A DNA stretch of 64,000 nucleotides, taken from the NCBI GenBank assembly GCA_024231955.1, contig JAAEPZ010001024.1:434001-498000 (forward strand). The letters are read 5' to 3'. Numbering within the stretch: position 1 is the stretch's first letter; each line of letters starts with the position of its first letter. The notes beneath the pieces are model-generated. The model did no database searches. It saw nothing but the letters and a program-made list of their open reading frames with translations, and had not been told where the DNA came from. The stretch comes from a bacterium. GTDB lineage: Bacteria > Krumholzibacteriota > Krumholzibacteriia > JACNKJ01. Shown here piece by piece: positions 41,631-52,087 of this stretch. A program made the position numbers and the translations under genes.

Positions 41631-44600
41631 TTATTTCACTAGCGTCATCTTGCCGGACAGGTTCTGCGAATCGGTCCTGAGGACGTAGAAATAGATACCG
41701 GAGCTGACCTGATGCCCGTTCTCGTTGAGGCCGTTCCAGGTTGAGGAATGGTACCCCTTCGCCATGCTCCGATTGCTGATCAGCTCACGCACCATACGAC
41801 CGTTGACGTCATAGACGGAGAGGTTGACCTTCTCCGCTGTCGGCAGGCCGAAGCGGATCTGCGTTTCGGGGTTGAACGGGTTGGGCATGTTGGGCAGCAG
41901 TGTCAGCTGTGCCGGCGCCACCGTACCCGGGGCACCCGTCAGCGTCGGCAGCAGGAAGGCGTTGATGGCGAGTTCATCGACACCCGCCTCCACCACGGAG
42001 CCGTCGCCCAGATCCGAAGCGATGAATCGAATCTGCACTGTGGCCGTGAGCTCGATATAGTCATCAATCAGGAACGAGTGGAGCGACCAGCTTCTGTCGG
42101 AGCTGGTTGTGTTCTCCAGGGTCTCCCAATCGGAACCATTCGCGGTGATCTCAACGCGCCATGTATCCTGACCCGGCGATGAACCCGTGTCATTGGAATA
42201 CCAGCGACGATAGCTGAGTTGGGCATTGGTCACCGTCGTCAGATCGTAGACGGGGCTGGTGAGCGTCGTGGTGCCGTTGTCGATGTCATCGGTACCCTGG
42301 TTTCCGTCTTCGTCGTTGCCGGTGATCCAGCACAGGGTGCCGTCGATCGAGGCGTCGTCCTCGGGCGAAACCGTAGTGGACCCATCGAAGACGCCGATCG
42401 GATCGACCCGCGTCCAGGCGCCGGTGCTGGCGTCGGTGTTGACGCTCCAACCCTGATCGGTCTGCATGTCGTCATCAAGAGCCAGCACCTCGCCGAGGAT
42501 CCAGAATTCGTAGAAACTGTCTCCACCCTCGGGATTGCGACTGACGTTGTCGGCGCTGTCGGTCGCCTGGATCCAGTAGTTGATCTTGATGTTGGTCTGA
42601 TAGCCGGGGATTTCAGCGCGGTAATGCCCCGTATCGGCATCGATCAAGGTCAACGACGCTGAATGCTCGCCGCCGTTGTTGGCCTTGTAGAAGAGGTCCA
42701 GATCGTCGATGTTGGAGTAGTCCGTCACCCAGAAATCAATGACGTAGGGACCGCTGGTATCGCTGGTGTAGGGGAGCACCGTGACGTTCTCGATGTAGGG
42801 TCCGAGGATATCCTGCAGCGAGAAGTTCCGCGTCGTCACATGATCCTCTGTGATGGACACATTGTTGATCGTCACGGACTCAAAGCTCTCGTGCTCGGCC
42901 CTGACGTTGTAGGTGCCCTCGCTCACGCCACCGGCATAATGGCCGCTGGTGTTGGTGATCAGTGTTTGATCGGTCTCCAAAAGACGGATCGTCACATCGG
43001 AGATCCCCGCTCCACCATTGTCCGCGTTGGTTACGTCACCCTGCAGCGTGCCGAGGTGCATGTCGCCGACGGGCATGTAGCGGATGATGCGTCCCGAGGT
43101 CAGTGAGCCGGCTCCCGGTGCGGCTTGATTCCAGTAGTGGTACAGCACACCGTCGGTGCCGTCCGTGTTCTGGATGCCGACCGTTGCGTAGCCGTTCTCC
43201 GAATCGGTGTTCCCCACGGTGTCATACTGAACATCAATGATGCCGTCGCCCGTGACCGTTTCATAAACGGCGGGATCGTAGAAGATGATCTCGAACACCT
43301 GGGTGGCGCTCAAATTGTCGTCCTGATAGTTCCTCACCCGGCTCCACTGAACGATGTACCGGTCGTTTTCGGTATCATTGTAGTAGTAGATCTTGTTGCT
43401 GCCGCTCTGGGCCAGGTTATCCCAGAAGCCGGCGATCATCGCATTGGGGCTGCCCGCCGAGGGGATGCTCCAGTTGCGGTACATGACCATGTCGCAACTG
43501 CCCATGGCGATGAAGCCGTTGGAGCAGATCGAGATCTGGTTGTAGGTTTCACCGTAGAAGGTGAAGTCGAAGGGCAGGGTTCTGATGACCCTGTCATCCT
43601 GCTCCCAACCGAAGTCGTTAGAACCCAGGCTTGTGCCGCTGCCGCCGCGCGTGGGATCGATTTCGATCCAGTTGTAGACGGGAGCGTAGGGGTTGCCGGA
43701 GTCCAGGTTGTCGAATGCGTAGTAGCCGTAGGCGTCCGGACCGACCGGATCATTGCTCGAAGCCGAGCCGACCGGCAGGTTGAACTCCACCAGGTCCTTC
43801 TGGCCGTCGCTGTAGGTCAGCGTCAACAGGAAGGGGGCCAGATGGCCCTCGAAACAGTCGCTGGAGATATTGAGGGCAAAACCGCCGCTGCTGGTTGAGC
43901 CGGAGTTCATATCGCCATAGCCGCCGCTGGCGTCGGTAACGGTGACCCAGGGGCTGGTCGTCTGCAGACTGCCGGAGATGCTGGAGCCCGAGCGGCTGCC
44001 GTTGTTGGTGATATAGATGGCGAGGGACCCGGATTCGCCGGGGTCGAGCGTGCTGCCCGAGCCGCCCCAGGAGAAGCTGCTGTAGTCGAACGCCGCGCTG
44101 TACACGGGCAGTTCGATCAGCGAGGTCCAGTCCGAGGAGCCGTTGTCGGCGTTCAGGCTGAGCTCGACGACATGACCGTCGGGGGTGTTGTCCGCGAGGG
44201 TGATGTCGAAATCACCGCTGCTCCAAACCGTGGCGCCGGAGGCGATAGTGCCGAAGCCTTCGCTGTTGTCGGTGATGGTGACGAAGGGATCCGTGCTGGC
44301 GATGGTGCCCGTGACGGAACCGGCCGAGGAGCTGCCGTAGTTGTGCAGGGCCACGGTGAGTTCGAGGCTCTCGCCGGGATTCGCTTCGTTGTTCGAGTTG
44401 CCCGAACTGCCGCCGGAGTTGTCGTCGTCGATCGTCATGTCCGAGAAGGAGACATACTGACCGACCGAACCCAGGGACAAGCTGCCGAGGTGGGGCCGGT
44501 GGTTGTGCTTGGTGACGGTCACGAGCAGCGAGCCGGATGTGTACCCGGAGATGGGCAGATTCACGTTGCCGTTGAAATCGGTATAACCGGAGGAGCTGAT

Positions 44601-46424
44601 CTGGCCGCTCTTGTAGACTGCGACCAGCGCACCCTCAACCGCGCCGCCGGCGCTGACCGAGATCTCCACCGAGTTGGCGCCCACGGCGACCTGGCTCGGG
44701 TAGGAGACGCTCATCGAAACGGGCACGCCCGTCCACATATCGGTGGCGGGATCACCCATCAGGTTGTTCCAGACACACCAGGTGTCGACCGTGTTCGGCT
44801 GCGAGAGGTTGTAGTTGTTGTACAGCTCCAGCTTGCCGCGGGTGTGAGCCACGCCGAGCCGGTGGTCGGAGCCGTTGATCACACCCTCCCAGGCGCCGTG
44901 GTAATAGCAGTTGTTGTAGCGCGTGTGCGTACCGGTCGTGGCCGTGCCGACCGAACCGATGGCACCGCCGTTGGGGGCGCGGAGGAATGCCTCGGACTGG
45001 CAGTTGCTGTCGCTTTTGAAGGAGCCGGTGTCGCAGGTCACGATAACCGCGAACGGCAACTTAGAACCGTTGGACGCGCTGTTGATGACGTTGACGGAGA
45101 AATTGCTCATCCCCCACCATCCGCGATAACCGAACGCCGTCAAGCCGGCGTTGAGGTCGGTCAACATCTGACTTACGAAGTTGCCGCCGTAAATGGTCTG
45201 GACGTTGTTGTAGCCGTGGTCCAGAAGTTCCGACTTGAGCCACTCGCTCACGAAAATACAGGTTTCGCCCGAGTTGCTGGGATCGGCTGTGAGGGACGCG
45301 CTCCTGTACCAGCTGGTATCGCCGGTCGGCGGGGCGGATTCGTAGTTGACGATCTTGTTGATGATCACATCGAGATCACTGGTGCTCTGGATGGAGATTC
45401 GTCCGAGATGGACATCGGACAGAACGTCGGAGCCGTCGAGCTTGGTGTAGTAGTGATCGCCCTCACCCGAATAGCTGGTATGGCTCTCGTTGTAGGTGGG
45501 GATGTCATAGGAGCCGTTGGCGTCGCCCACCAGGGTGACGAACTCCAGCGGCGGGTTGGCCGAGTTGTAGTGGCCCTGAATGATCGATTTCACGGTGCTC
45601 GTGGAGCCGGTATCCGTGGTTTCCAGGATGACGTTGTAGCCCTGGCGACGCCGCCAGTTAAGCAGGCTCGCCACGCGGCTGGTGATCGAGGAGCTGGTGT
45701 TGCAGATCATCAGGTAGGTGCCGGGGCCGACATTGACGTCCCCGGACCGGTAGTTGATGACGGTGTCCCTGTAGAGCCTGTCGAAGGACTCGGGGATCAG
45801 ATTGCGTTTCGTGGCAACGGCGTTGCGGTCGTCGCGTCCGCTGAATTCAAGCTCTACCGTCATCCGCTCGGCGACCTTCATCTCGCCGCGAGCGGGGTCG
45901 TAGCTGACGGGATAGAAGGTGACGGGGACAACGCGCAGGTCACGCAGGATGGCCGGCTCGCCTATGGCGATTTCGGGGCACTCGGCTCTGTCCAGACCCT
46001 GATAGTAATTGCGATCGATGGAGAATCGCTCGGCTCTGTCCTCCTGGATGGGGAGGATATGGTAGCCGGAGAGGCCCTTCTCCATCTTGGCGATATTCCC
46101 GACCTTGACGGCAACGTCGTTGGGGATAGCCACCAGACGGGTAATGCAGGGGATACCTGCCTGGCCGATCTCGCCATACAGATCACCGCCCTTGATACTC
46201 AACCCCTGGAATGTCTCACCATCAATGGTGAACTCCTCACAGGTCAGAGCCGGAAGCTGAAATTCAAGAGTCAGGGCATTGCCCAGATCCTCAAGCACCA
46301 AAAAGGCCGGTTCATTCCCGGCCGCAGATGAGTCTATCTGGATCTGTTTACTCTCGATATCAGCTTGCACGTTGATAACAAAAAACACCATCAGGGCCAT
46401 GAATAGCCCGAGCGACCTGCGCAT
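41631..46424 (-). CDS. Gingipain-like (C25) secreted giant protein 2
   Basis: 1,597 residues from ATG at 46424 (AGGAGG 6 nt upstream; a start 14 codons earlier lacks a site and blurs the signal peptide). The layout is the same as copies 1 and 3: signal peptide, propeptide (GQAGIPCITRLVAIPND), C25-like domain (LLNWRRRQGYNVILET, FVTLVGDANGSY, YRGWWGMSNF, VTCDTGSF with Cys464, GTHTRYNN with His500, WNNLMGDPATDMW). Repeated Ig-like units, the YYAFDN/ICSNG module, a regulatory-like unit (LGTLQGDVTNADNG), a jelly-roll and a FlgD-like tail (NMPNPFNPETQIRFGLP, GIYFYVL, TLVK) follow. Much closer to copy 3 than to copy 1. If active it is a secreted Cys-protease; the changed His position makes this uncertain. 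Confidence 0.88.
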   Translation of the reverse strand: MRRSLGLFMALMVFFVINVQADIESKQIQIDSSAAGNEPAFLVLEDLGNALTLEFQLPALTCEEFTIDGETFQGLSIKGGDLYGEIGQAGIPCITRLVAIPNDVAVKVGNIAKMEKGLSGYHILPIQEDRAERFSIDRNYYQGLDRAECPEIAIGEPAILRDLRVVPVTFYPVSYDPARGEMKVAERMTVELEFSGRDDRNAVATKRNLIPESFDRLYRDTVINYRSGDVNVGPGTYLMICNTSSSITSRVASLLNWRRRQGYNVILETTDTGSTSTVKSIIQGHYNSANPPLEFVTLVGDANGSYDIPTYNESHTSYSGEGDHYYTKLDGSDVLSDVHLGRISIQSTSDLDVIINKIVNYESAPPTGDTSWYRSASLTADPSNSGETCIFVSEWLKSELLDHGYNNVQTIYGGNFVSQMLTDLNAGLTAFGYRGWWGMSNFSVNVINSASNGSKLPFAVIVTCDTGSFKSDSNCQSEAFLRAPNGGAIGSVGTATTGTHTRYNNCYYHGAWEGVINGSDHRLGVAHTRGKLELYNNYNLSQPNTVDTWCVWNNLMGDPATDMWTGVPVSMSVSYPSQVAVGANSVEISVSAGGAVEGALVAVYKSGQISSSGYTDFNGNVNLPISGYTSGSLLVTVTKHNHRPHLGSLSLGSVGQYVSFSDMTIDDDNSGGSSGNSNNEANPGESLELTVALHNYGSSSAGSVTGTIASTDPFVTITDNSEGFGTIASGATVWSSGDFDITLADNTPDGHVVELSLNADNGSSDWTSLIELPVYSAAFDYSSFSWGGSGSTLDPGESGSLAIYITNNGSRSGSSISGSLQTTSPWVTVTDASGGYGDMNSGSTSSGGFALNISSDCFEGHLAPFLLTLTYSDGQKDLVEFNLPVGSASSNDPVGPDAYGYYAFDNLDSGNPYAPVYNWIEIDPTRGGSGTSLGSNDFGWEQDDRVIRTLPFDFTFYGETYNQISICSNGFIAMGSCDMVMYRNWSIPSAGSPNAMIAGFWDNLAQSGSNKIYYYNDTENDRYIVQWSRVRNYQDDNLSATQVFEIIFYDPAVYETVTGDGIIDVQYDTVGNTDSENGYATVGIQNTDGTDGVLYHYWNQAAPGAGSLTSGRIIRYMPVGDMHLGTLQGDVTNADNGGAGISDVTIRLLETDQTLITNTSGHYAGGVSEGTYNVRAEHESFESVTINNVSITEDHVTTRNFSLQDILGPYIENVTVLPYTSDTSGPYVIDFWVTDYSNIDDLDLFYKANNGGEHSASLTLIDADTGHYRAEIPGYQTNIKINYWIQATDSADNVSRNPEGGDSFYEFWILGEVLALDDDMQTDQGWSVNTDASTGAWTRVDPIGVFDGSTTVSPEDDASIDGTLCWITGNDEDGNQGTDDIDNGTTTLTSPVYDLTTVTNAQLSYRRWYSNDTGSSPGQDTWRVEITANGSDWETLENTTSSDRSWSLHSFLIDDYIELTATVQIRFIASDLGDGSVVEAGVDELAINAFLLPTLTGAPGTVAPAQLTLLPNMPNPFNPETQIRFGLPTAEKVNLSVYDVNGRMVRELISNRSMAKGYHSSTWNGLNENGHQVSSGIYFYVLRTDSQNLSGKMTLVK

Positions 46425-46545
46425 GAGTAGCCTCCTGAGTCCGGTATCGCTTGGCGGATACCACAAGGGACGGGGAAAGGAGTACGTTGCATTTCAATGT
46501 TGTTAAGCATGACAACCATGGGGTTGCCCCGCATATAAGGGCCGA

Positions 46546-46551
46546 TTATAC
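46546..46551 (-). promoter_or_regulatory. Possible -10 element for C25-like gene 2
   Basis: A perfect TATAAT on the minus strand lies about 120 bp upstream of the start codon at 46424, preceded by TG one base away (CTGTATAAT, a partial extended -10). No good -35 is seen at 16-18 bp. The rest of the 430-bp gap 46425-46854 has a terminator (46797-46824) and no supported gene. Confidence 0.35.
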
Positions 46552-46796
46552 AGGAAATGCGAAAAGAAATCCATTGTCTGTCACACAATCATGAACGGCA
46601 AAAGCCTAAAAAGGCTGGGTCGAGGGTATTTATGTCTCATGATTGCTACTATTTGCCTGGCTGGATTTGGCGTGGCTCTTCAGTGACCTCCGCCGGTTCG
46701 CCTGATCGAAATATCCTGAATACTTGATATAAGTGCATGATATGAATGGATATCTACCTGAATCGCCATATTCGACATACTCCCCCTGAAATGGAA

Positions 46797-46824
46797 ACCC
46801 CGAGCCACGATTGTGACTCGGGGT
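46797..46824 (-). terminator. Terminator of C25-like gene 3
   Basis: A 12-bp stem (outer ACCCCGAG/CTCGGGGT, inner TCAC/GTGG) with a 4-nt loop is followed by TTTCCATTTC on the minus strand, 30 bp after the stop at 46855. Confidence 0.85.
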
Positions 46825-46854
46825 GAAGTACGGATTGATCCGATTCGGATGATG

Positions 46855-49800
46855 CTACTTCAATAAAGTCATCTTGGCGGTGAGCTTTTGCGACTCACTG
46901 CTGAGAACGTAGAAGTAGATACCCGAACTGACCTGGATGTCGCGGTCATCGCGACCGTTCCACTCGACGGAGTGGAAGCCCTCGCCCAGAGGGTGGTCGT
47001 TCAGAAGCGTTTTGACCAGGCGCCCGGAGGGATCGTAGATCTTCAGTGCAACCTTCTGCGAGTAGGGCAGTCCGAAGCTGATCTTCGTTTCCGGGTTGAA
47101 CGGATTGGGCATGTTCTGCATCAGGGTCAGTTTCGCCGGGGCGGGTCCTTCGGGGGTGGCCGTAACTTCCGGCTCCTCGAAGGCCTTGAGGAGGAACTCG
47201 TCGACCCCGCCCTCAACGATCGAACCCTCGCCAAGATCACTGGCGACGAAGGCGACCTGCACGTTGCTGGTGAAATCGATGATGCCGTTGAGGTCGAACT
47301 CGTGGAGGCTCCAGCTTCTGTCGCTGGCGGTAGTGTTCTCCAGTTCGACCCAGTTAGTACCGTCATCCGTGATCAGCACTGTCCAGTAGTCGTTGTTCGG
47401 ACTGTTGCCGGTACTGTTGGTGTACCAGCGTCGGTAGCTGAGCGCGGCGGTGTAGGCGTTCTGGAGATCGAAAACGGGGCTGTACAGGGTTGTGGTGCCA
47501 CCATCGACATCATCGGCGCCCTGGTTGCCGCTCTCGCTGTTGCCGGTGACCCAGCACAGAGTGCCGTCGTCGGAGGCGTCGTTCTCCGGACACACCTCGG
47601 CGCCACCCTGCCACACGCCGAAGGGCTCGACGCGTACCCAGACTCCGCTTGTGGCGTCATCCGTACCGGCGGCGTTGACGGTCCAGCCCTGATTGGTCTC
47701 CATGTCGTCATCGAAGTCGACGACCACATTCAGAACCCAGAAATCGTAATACTCGGTTCCGACCTCAGGATCGCGGCTGCTGTTGCCGGACGCATCTTCT
47801 GCGGTAATCCAGTACTCGATGTGCGAACTCGCGGGCATGGCCGGGATCTCGCCCCGGTAGTGACCCGTATCGAGATCCACCACGGTCAACGCCACCGTGT
47901 TGACGCCGCCATTGTTCCTCTTGTAGTTGAGACTCAGCTCCTCGAGGCTCGTGAAGTCGGTGATCCAGGTGTCGACGACGAACGGATCGGTCGTGTTGCC
48001 GGTGGTGGGCAGCACGGTCGTCTCCGAGATGTAGGGACCCAGGATATCGGTGAGTTGGATATCCACAGTCGTTACCTGATCCTCGATAATCTGGACATCG
48101 TTGACCGTCTCCAGCTCGAAGCTCTCGTGGTTGACTTGCAGAGTGTAGAGACCCTCGCCGACGCCGCCGGAATAGAGGCCGTTCTCGCCGGAGATGATTG
48201 TCTGGCTGGCCTCGACGACTCTCACCGGCACACCGACCAGACCGGCGCCGCTATTGCTGTCGGTGACCTCGCCCTGCAGGGTGCCGAGATGCATTTCGCC
48301 GACAGGCATGAAGGCTATGGCTCTGCCGCCAGTCAGCGTGGCTGCGCCGGGAGCGTAGTTGTTGGCGTAGGTGTAGAGGAGGCCGCTGAAATCCTTGGGA
48401 TTCTGGATGCCGACGGTGGCGTAGCCATCGCGGTAATCGGTATTGTTCACCGTCTCGTACTGCATCACGATGATGCCGTCGCCCGTGGCGGTGACATGTT
48501 CGTTCGGATCCTTCAGTATCAGCTGCACGTTCTGTACGGAATGTGAACTGTCATCAATGAAGTTCCGCATCCGGCTCCACTGGATGATGAACTGATGATT
48601 GTCGGTATCCTCGTAGGTGTAGACCTGATCGTCGCCGTACTCCTGCAGGTTGTCCCAGAATACCGAGATCAGCCCGTTCGGATTCCCCGCACTGGGGATG
48701 CTCCAGTTGCGATAGGACCTCACCGGCGTGTCGCCGAACGCGACGAAACCGTTCGAGCAGATGGAGAGCTCGTTGTAGGTCTGACCGTAGAAGGTGAACG
48801 GGAAAGGCAGGGTCACCGTCGTGATGTCGTCCCCTTCGTAGTACGTATCGTTCAGACCGGCATCCACACCGCTGCCGCCATGGTTGGGCGCGATTTCGAT
48901 CCAGTTGTAGATTGGCCTCAGAGGGTAGGCCGAATCCGTGTTGTCGAAGGCGTAGTAGCCGTAGGTGTCCGGGCCGACAGGGTCATCGCTGGAGGCGGAG
49001 CCCACGGGCACCAGGAACTCGACTATATCTTGAGCACCGCTATCGTAGGCGATCGTCAACTCGAATGTGGCCATATGACCCTGGAAACATTCGGTGGCGA
49101 TGGAGAGGCCGAATCCGCCGGAGGCGGTGGAGCCGGTGCCGATATCGCCGTAGCTGCCGCTGGAGTCGGTGATGCTGACCCAGTCGCTGGTGGTGGTCAG
49201 AGTGCCGGTGGCGCCGGAGGCCGCCGCGGATCCATTGTTGCGAACCGTAATGCTGAAGCTGCCGGACTCGCCGGGATCCAGCGTGCTGCCCGAACCGCCC
49301 CAGGAGAAGGAGCTGTAATCGAATGCGGCGCTCGCGACCGTCAACTCGATCGCCGAACTCCACTCGGTGGATCCGTTCGTGGCGATCAGGTTGAACTTGA
49401 TGATGTGGCCGTCGGGCGTGTCGCCGGCGACGGTGAAGTCGAAGTCCTCGCCGCACCAGTCCGTAGCGCCGGCGCCGATGGTGCCGTAGGTTTCGGAGCC
49501 ATCGATAATGGTGACGTACGAATCGCTTGTCTCGAGGGTGGCGCTCACATTGCTCACCGACGAGGTGCCGAAGTTGCGCAGAGCAACGGACATCTCGATC
49601 GTTTCGCCGGAATTGATCACGCCGTCATCATTGCCCTGGCTGCCGCCGGAGTTGTCGTCATCAATTGTCGCCTGCGAGAAGGCCGGGTAGTTCGAGACAG
49701 AACCCAGACTCAGGCTGCCGCGGTAAGGGATGTAGCTGTCCTTGGTCGCCGTAACCAGCAGCGTCCCGGAGGAGACGCCCGAAATCGGGATGTTGACCTT

Positions 49801-51654
49801 GCCCTGGCTGTCGGTGTAGGCGGTTTCCGAGACCTCGCCGCTCTTGTAAACGGCAACCAGCGCATCCCTGACCGGGCTTGAGCCGCGCCGCACCAGAACG
49901 GGCACCGAGATGGCGTCGGCAGGCAGGGTCGAGGGGTAGGTGACGGTGAAGTCGTGGGGATACCGTGTCCACATGTTGGTTGCGGGATCACCGATCAATG
50001 TGTTCCAGGCCGACCAGATGTCGACGATGTGATCCTCGTAATTGCTGTAGTTGTTGTAGATCTCCAGCTTACCACGGGACTGGGCGACACCGACACGATG
50101 GTCGGAGCCGTTGATGGCACCCTCCCAGGTACCCAGGAAGAAGCAGTTGTTGTAGCGGGTGTGCGTACCGATCGTGGCCGTGCCGATCGAGGCGATGGCC
50201 CCGCCGCCGGAGCAACGGAAGATGGCCTCCGAACGGCAGGCATTGTCGGCGGCGAACGAACCGGTGTCGCAGGTGGGGATAACCGCGAAAGCCAGCTCTC
50301 CGCCATTGGAGAGGTAGGAGAGGAGCTGTGAAGTGATGTTGCTCATATTGTAGTAACCGCGATAAGCGAAGACGCTGACACCCTGATTGATGCTGTTGGG
50401 AACCGACGATGTGAAGCTACCGCTCCAGATGGTGTCGACATCACTGTAGCCCATATTCAGCAGCTGTCGTTTGAGCCACTGGTTGACCATGATGCAGGAG
50501 ATGCCCGAGGCGCTGGGGTCGCCGGCCAGTGTGGCGCGGGTGAACCAGCCACTGTCGGACAGAGGGGGATCCGTTTCGTAGTTGACGATCTTGTCGATGA
50601 CAACATCCAGTTCACCGGAATCCCGGATCGAGATACGACCGATGTGAACATCGGCCAGACTATCGGAACCTTCGAGCATGGAGTAGACGTGGTCACCCTC
50701 GCCACTGTAGCCGGACTGGTTTTCGAAATAGGTCGGGATAGGATAGTCGCCGTTGGCGTCGCCGACCAGTGTGACGAATTCCAGAGGCGGGTTGGCGGTG
50801 TTGTAATGACCCTGGATGATCGATTTGATCGTGCCGGTCGATGATGAGGTGGTGGTTTCCAGAATCACGTTATAGCCCTGGCGCCGACGCCAATCGAGCA
50901 GCGACTGCACGCGGCTGGTGACGCTCGAGCTGTTGTAGCAGACCATCAGGTAGGTGCCGGGGCCGACGTTGACGTCCTCCGACCTGTAGTTGATGACCGT
51001 GTCCTTGTACATGTTGTCGAAGGACTCCGGTATCAGATTCCGCTTCCTGGGCGTTTCGGCGCGGACATCGCGACCGCTGAAATCGATCTCGACCGTCATC
51101 CGTTCGGCAACCTGGATGTCGCCGGAGACGGGATCGTAGGTCACGGGGCTGAAGGTGATCGGGATGACCCTCAGATCACGCAGGATGCCGGCCTTGCCCA
51201 GCACGACAGCCTCTTTCTCCGTGCGATCGCTGCCCGAGTAATAGGCTCTGTCGATCGTAAACTCTTCCGCTTCATCAGGCTGGATCGGGAACACCCGATA
51301 GCCCGAGAAGCTCTTCTCCTCTTTGCTCAGCAGATTGATATTCACCGAGGCGCCGTCCGGGACGGCGATAAGCCGTGTGATGCAGGGGAGGCCCGCCTGG
51401 CCATCAACACCCTGCAGCTGGCAACCCGGGATCGTCAGGCTGTGAAACAGCTCTCGATCGACAGCGATCTCGTCCACCTGAAGAGAGGAGATCTGAAACT
51501 CCAATGTCAGCTTTTCATTTCGCTCCTCTATTATGGAGAAGACCGGATCATCGGCTGAGGAGTTGGAGTTGAGAGTCAGTATTTCCGTGTTGGCCATAGC
51601 AGGTATTCCGCAAAGTAGCAGCACGGATAGTAGCATCCAGGAAGTGCGGCGCAT
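46855..51654 (-). CDS. Gingipain-like (C25) secreted giant protein 3
   Basis: 1,599 residues from ATG at 51654 (GGAGG 7 nt upstream). Signal peptide MRRTSWMLLSVLLLCGIPAMA, propeptide (GQAGLPCITRLIAVPDG), C25-like domain (LLDWRRRQGYNVILET, FVTLVGDANGDYPIPTY, YRGYYNMSNI, PTCDTGSF with Cys462, GTHTRYNN with His497, WNTLIGDPATNMW). The Ig-like units, YYAFDN/FYGQTYNELSICSNG module, regulatory-like unit, jelly-roll and FlgD-like tail (NMPNPFNPETKISFGLP, GIYFYVL, TLLK) keep the order of copies 1 and 2. Stretches such as SSFSWGGSGSTLDPGESGS are identical to copy 2, which suggests recent duplication or gene conversion. The 430 bp upstream (51655-52087) are shared with a divergent gene and should hold promoters; I see nothing else there. 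Confidence 0.88.
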   Translation of the reverse strand: MRRTSWMLLSVLLLCGIPAMANTEILTLNSNSSADDPVFSIIEERNEKLTLEFQISSLQVDEIAVDRELFHSLTIPGCQLQGVDGQAGLPCITRLIAVPDGASVNINLLSKEEKSFSGYRVFPIQPDEAEEFTIDRAYYSGSDRTEKEAVVLGKAGILRDLRVIPITFSPVTYDPVSGDIQVAERMTVEIDFSGRDVRAETPRKRNLIPESFDNMYKDTVINYRSEDVNVGPGTYLMVCYNSSSVTSRVQSLLDWRRRQGYNVILETTTSSSTGTIKSIIQGHYNTANPPLEFVTLVGDANGDYPIPTYFENQSGYSGEGDHVYSMLEGSDSLADVHIGRISIRDSGELDVVIDKIVNYETDPPLSDSGWFTRATLAGDPSASGISCIMVNQWLKRQLLNMGYSDVDTIWSGSFTSSVPNSINQGVSVFAYRGYYNMSNITSQLLSYLSNGGELAFAVIPTCDTGSFAADNACRSEAIFRCSGGGAIASIGTATIGTHTRYNNCFFLGTWEGAINGSDHRVGVAQSRGKLEIYNNYSNYEDHIVDIWSAWNTLIGDPATNMWTRYPHDFTVTYPSTLPADAISVPVLVRRGSSPVRDALVAVYKSGEVSETAYTDSQGKVNIPISGVSSGTLLVTATKDSYIPYRGSLSLGSVSNYPAFSQATIDDDNSGGSQGNDDGVINSGETIEMSVALRNFGTSSVSNVSATLETSDSYVTIIDGSETYGTIGAGATDWCGEDFDFTVAGDTPDGHIIKFNLIATNGSTEWSSAIELTVASAAFDYSSFSWGGSGSTLDPGESGSFSITVRNNGSAAASGATGTLTTTSDWVSITDSSGSYGDIGTGSTASGGFGLSIATECFQGHMATFELTIAYDSGAQDIVEFLVPVGSASSDDPVGPDTYGYYAFDNTDSAYPLRPIYNWIEIAPNHGGSGVDAGLNDTYYEGDDITTVTLPFPFTFYGQTYNELSICSNGFVAFGDTPVRSYRNWSIPSAGNPNGLISVFWDNLQEYGDDQVYTYEDTDNHQFIIQWSRMRNFIDDSSHSVQNVQLILKDPNEHVTATGDGIIVMQYETVNNTDYRDGYATVGIQNPKDFSGLLYTYANNYAPGAATLTGGRAIAFMPVGEMHLGTLQGEVTDSNSGAGLVGVPVRVVEASQTIISGENGLYSGGVGEGLYTLQVNHESFELETVNDVQIIEDQVTTVDIQLTDILGPYISETTVLPTTGNTTDPFVVDTWITDFTSLEELSLNYKRNNGGVNTVALTVVDLDTGHYRGEIPAMPASSHIEYWITAEDASGNSSRDPEVGTEYYDFWVLNVVVDFDDDMETNQGWTVNAAGTDDATSGVWVRVEPFGVWQGGAEVCPENDASDDGTLCWVTGNSESGNQGADDVDGGTTTLYSPVFDLQNAYTAALSYRRWYTNSTGNSPNNDYWTVLITDDGTNWVELENTTASDRSWSLHEFDLNGIIDFTSNVQVAFVASDLGEGSIVEGGVDEFLLKAFEEPEVTATPEGPAPAKLTLMQNMPNPFNPETKISFGLPYSQKVALKIYDPSGRLVKTLLNDHPLGEGFHSVEWNGRDDRDIQVSSGIYFYVLSSESQKLTAKMTLLK

Positions 51655-52087
51655 GGGGCAGCCTCCAGATCGAATGTAAATAGAACGCAAGCTGCGCTCT
51701 GAACGACAGTTCGCAACAGAAGATGTAATACAGATTGAAGTGACAAGTATACACTATATCGCAGGTTGCCCTGGACAGTTTTTATTCGAATTAGTATGCA
51801 ATAGCGGAATTGGTCCGTGTAGGCGTAGAAATTCTTGTGTTTTATTATATATTGCAAAAACGTATTGCCTTGTGATGGGAGAAATCCAGTTGTCACGCCG
51901 CCTTTTCAGTTGGGTGCGGACATCTCTTTCAGTTGCAATCGGGTCGGGCAGGGAACGATTCGACAGGATGTAGGGCCGATCAGTAACATCAATGGGATAG
52001 ATTCGCCGAGCCTATATGTGGTAAAATCATAGGGCCATAACTCCAACTCTTTACCCCAACCCTTTTGCCCCGGGAGGGAATGTGTTC

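Noticed and set aside
44172..46331. 719-codon open frame antisense to C25-like gene 2, with similar ones opposite genes 1, 3 and 4
   Set aside because: Gly/Val/Asp-rich mirror of the C25 coding strand; the same artefact appears opposite each paralogue.
46632..46727. 31-codon open frame in the gap between C25-like genes 2 and 3
   Set aside because: No ribosome-binding site, no homology cue, chance length.
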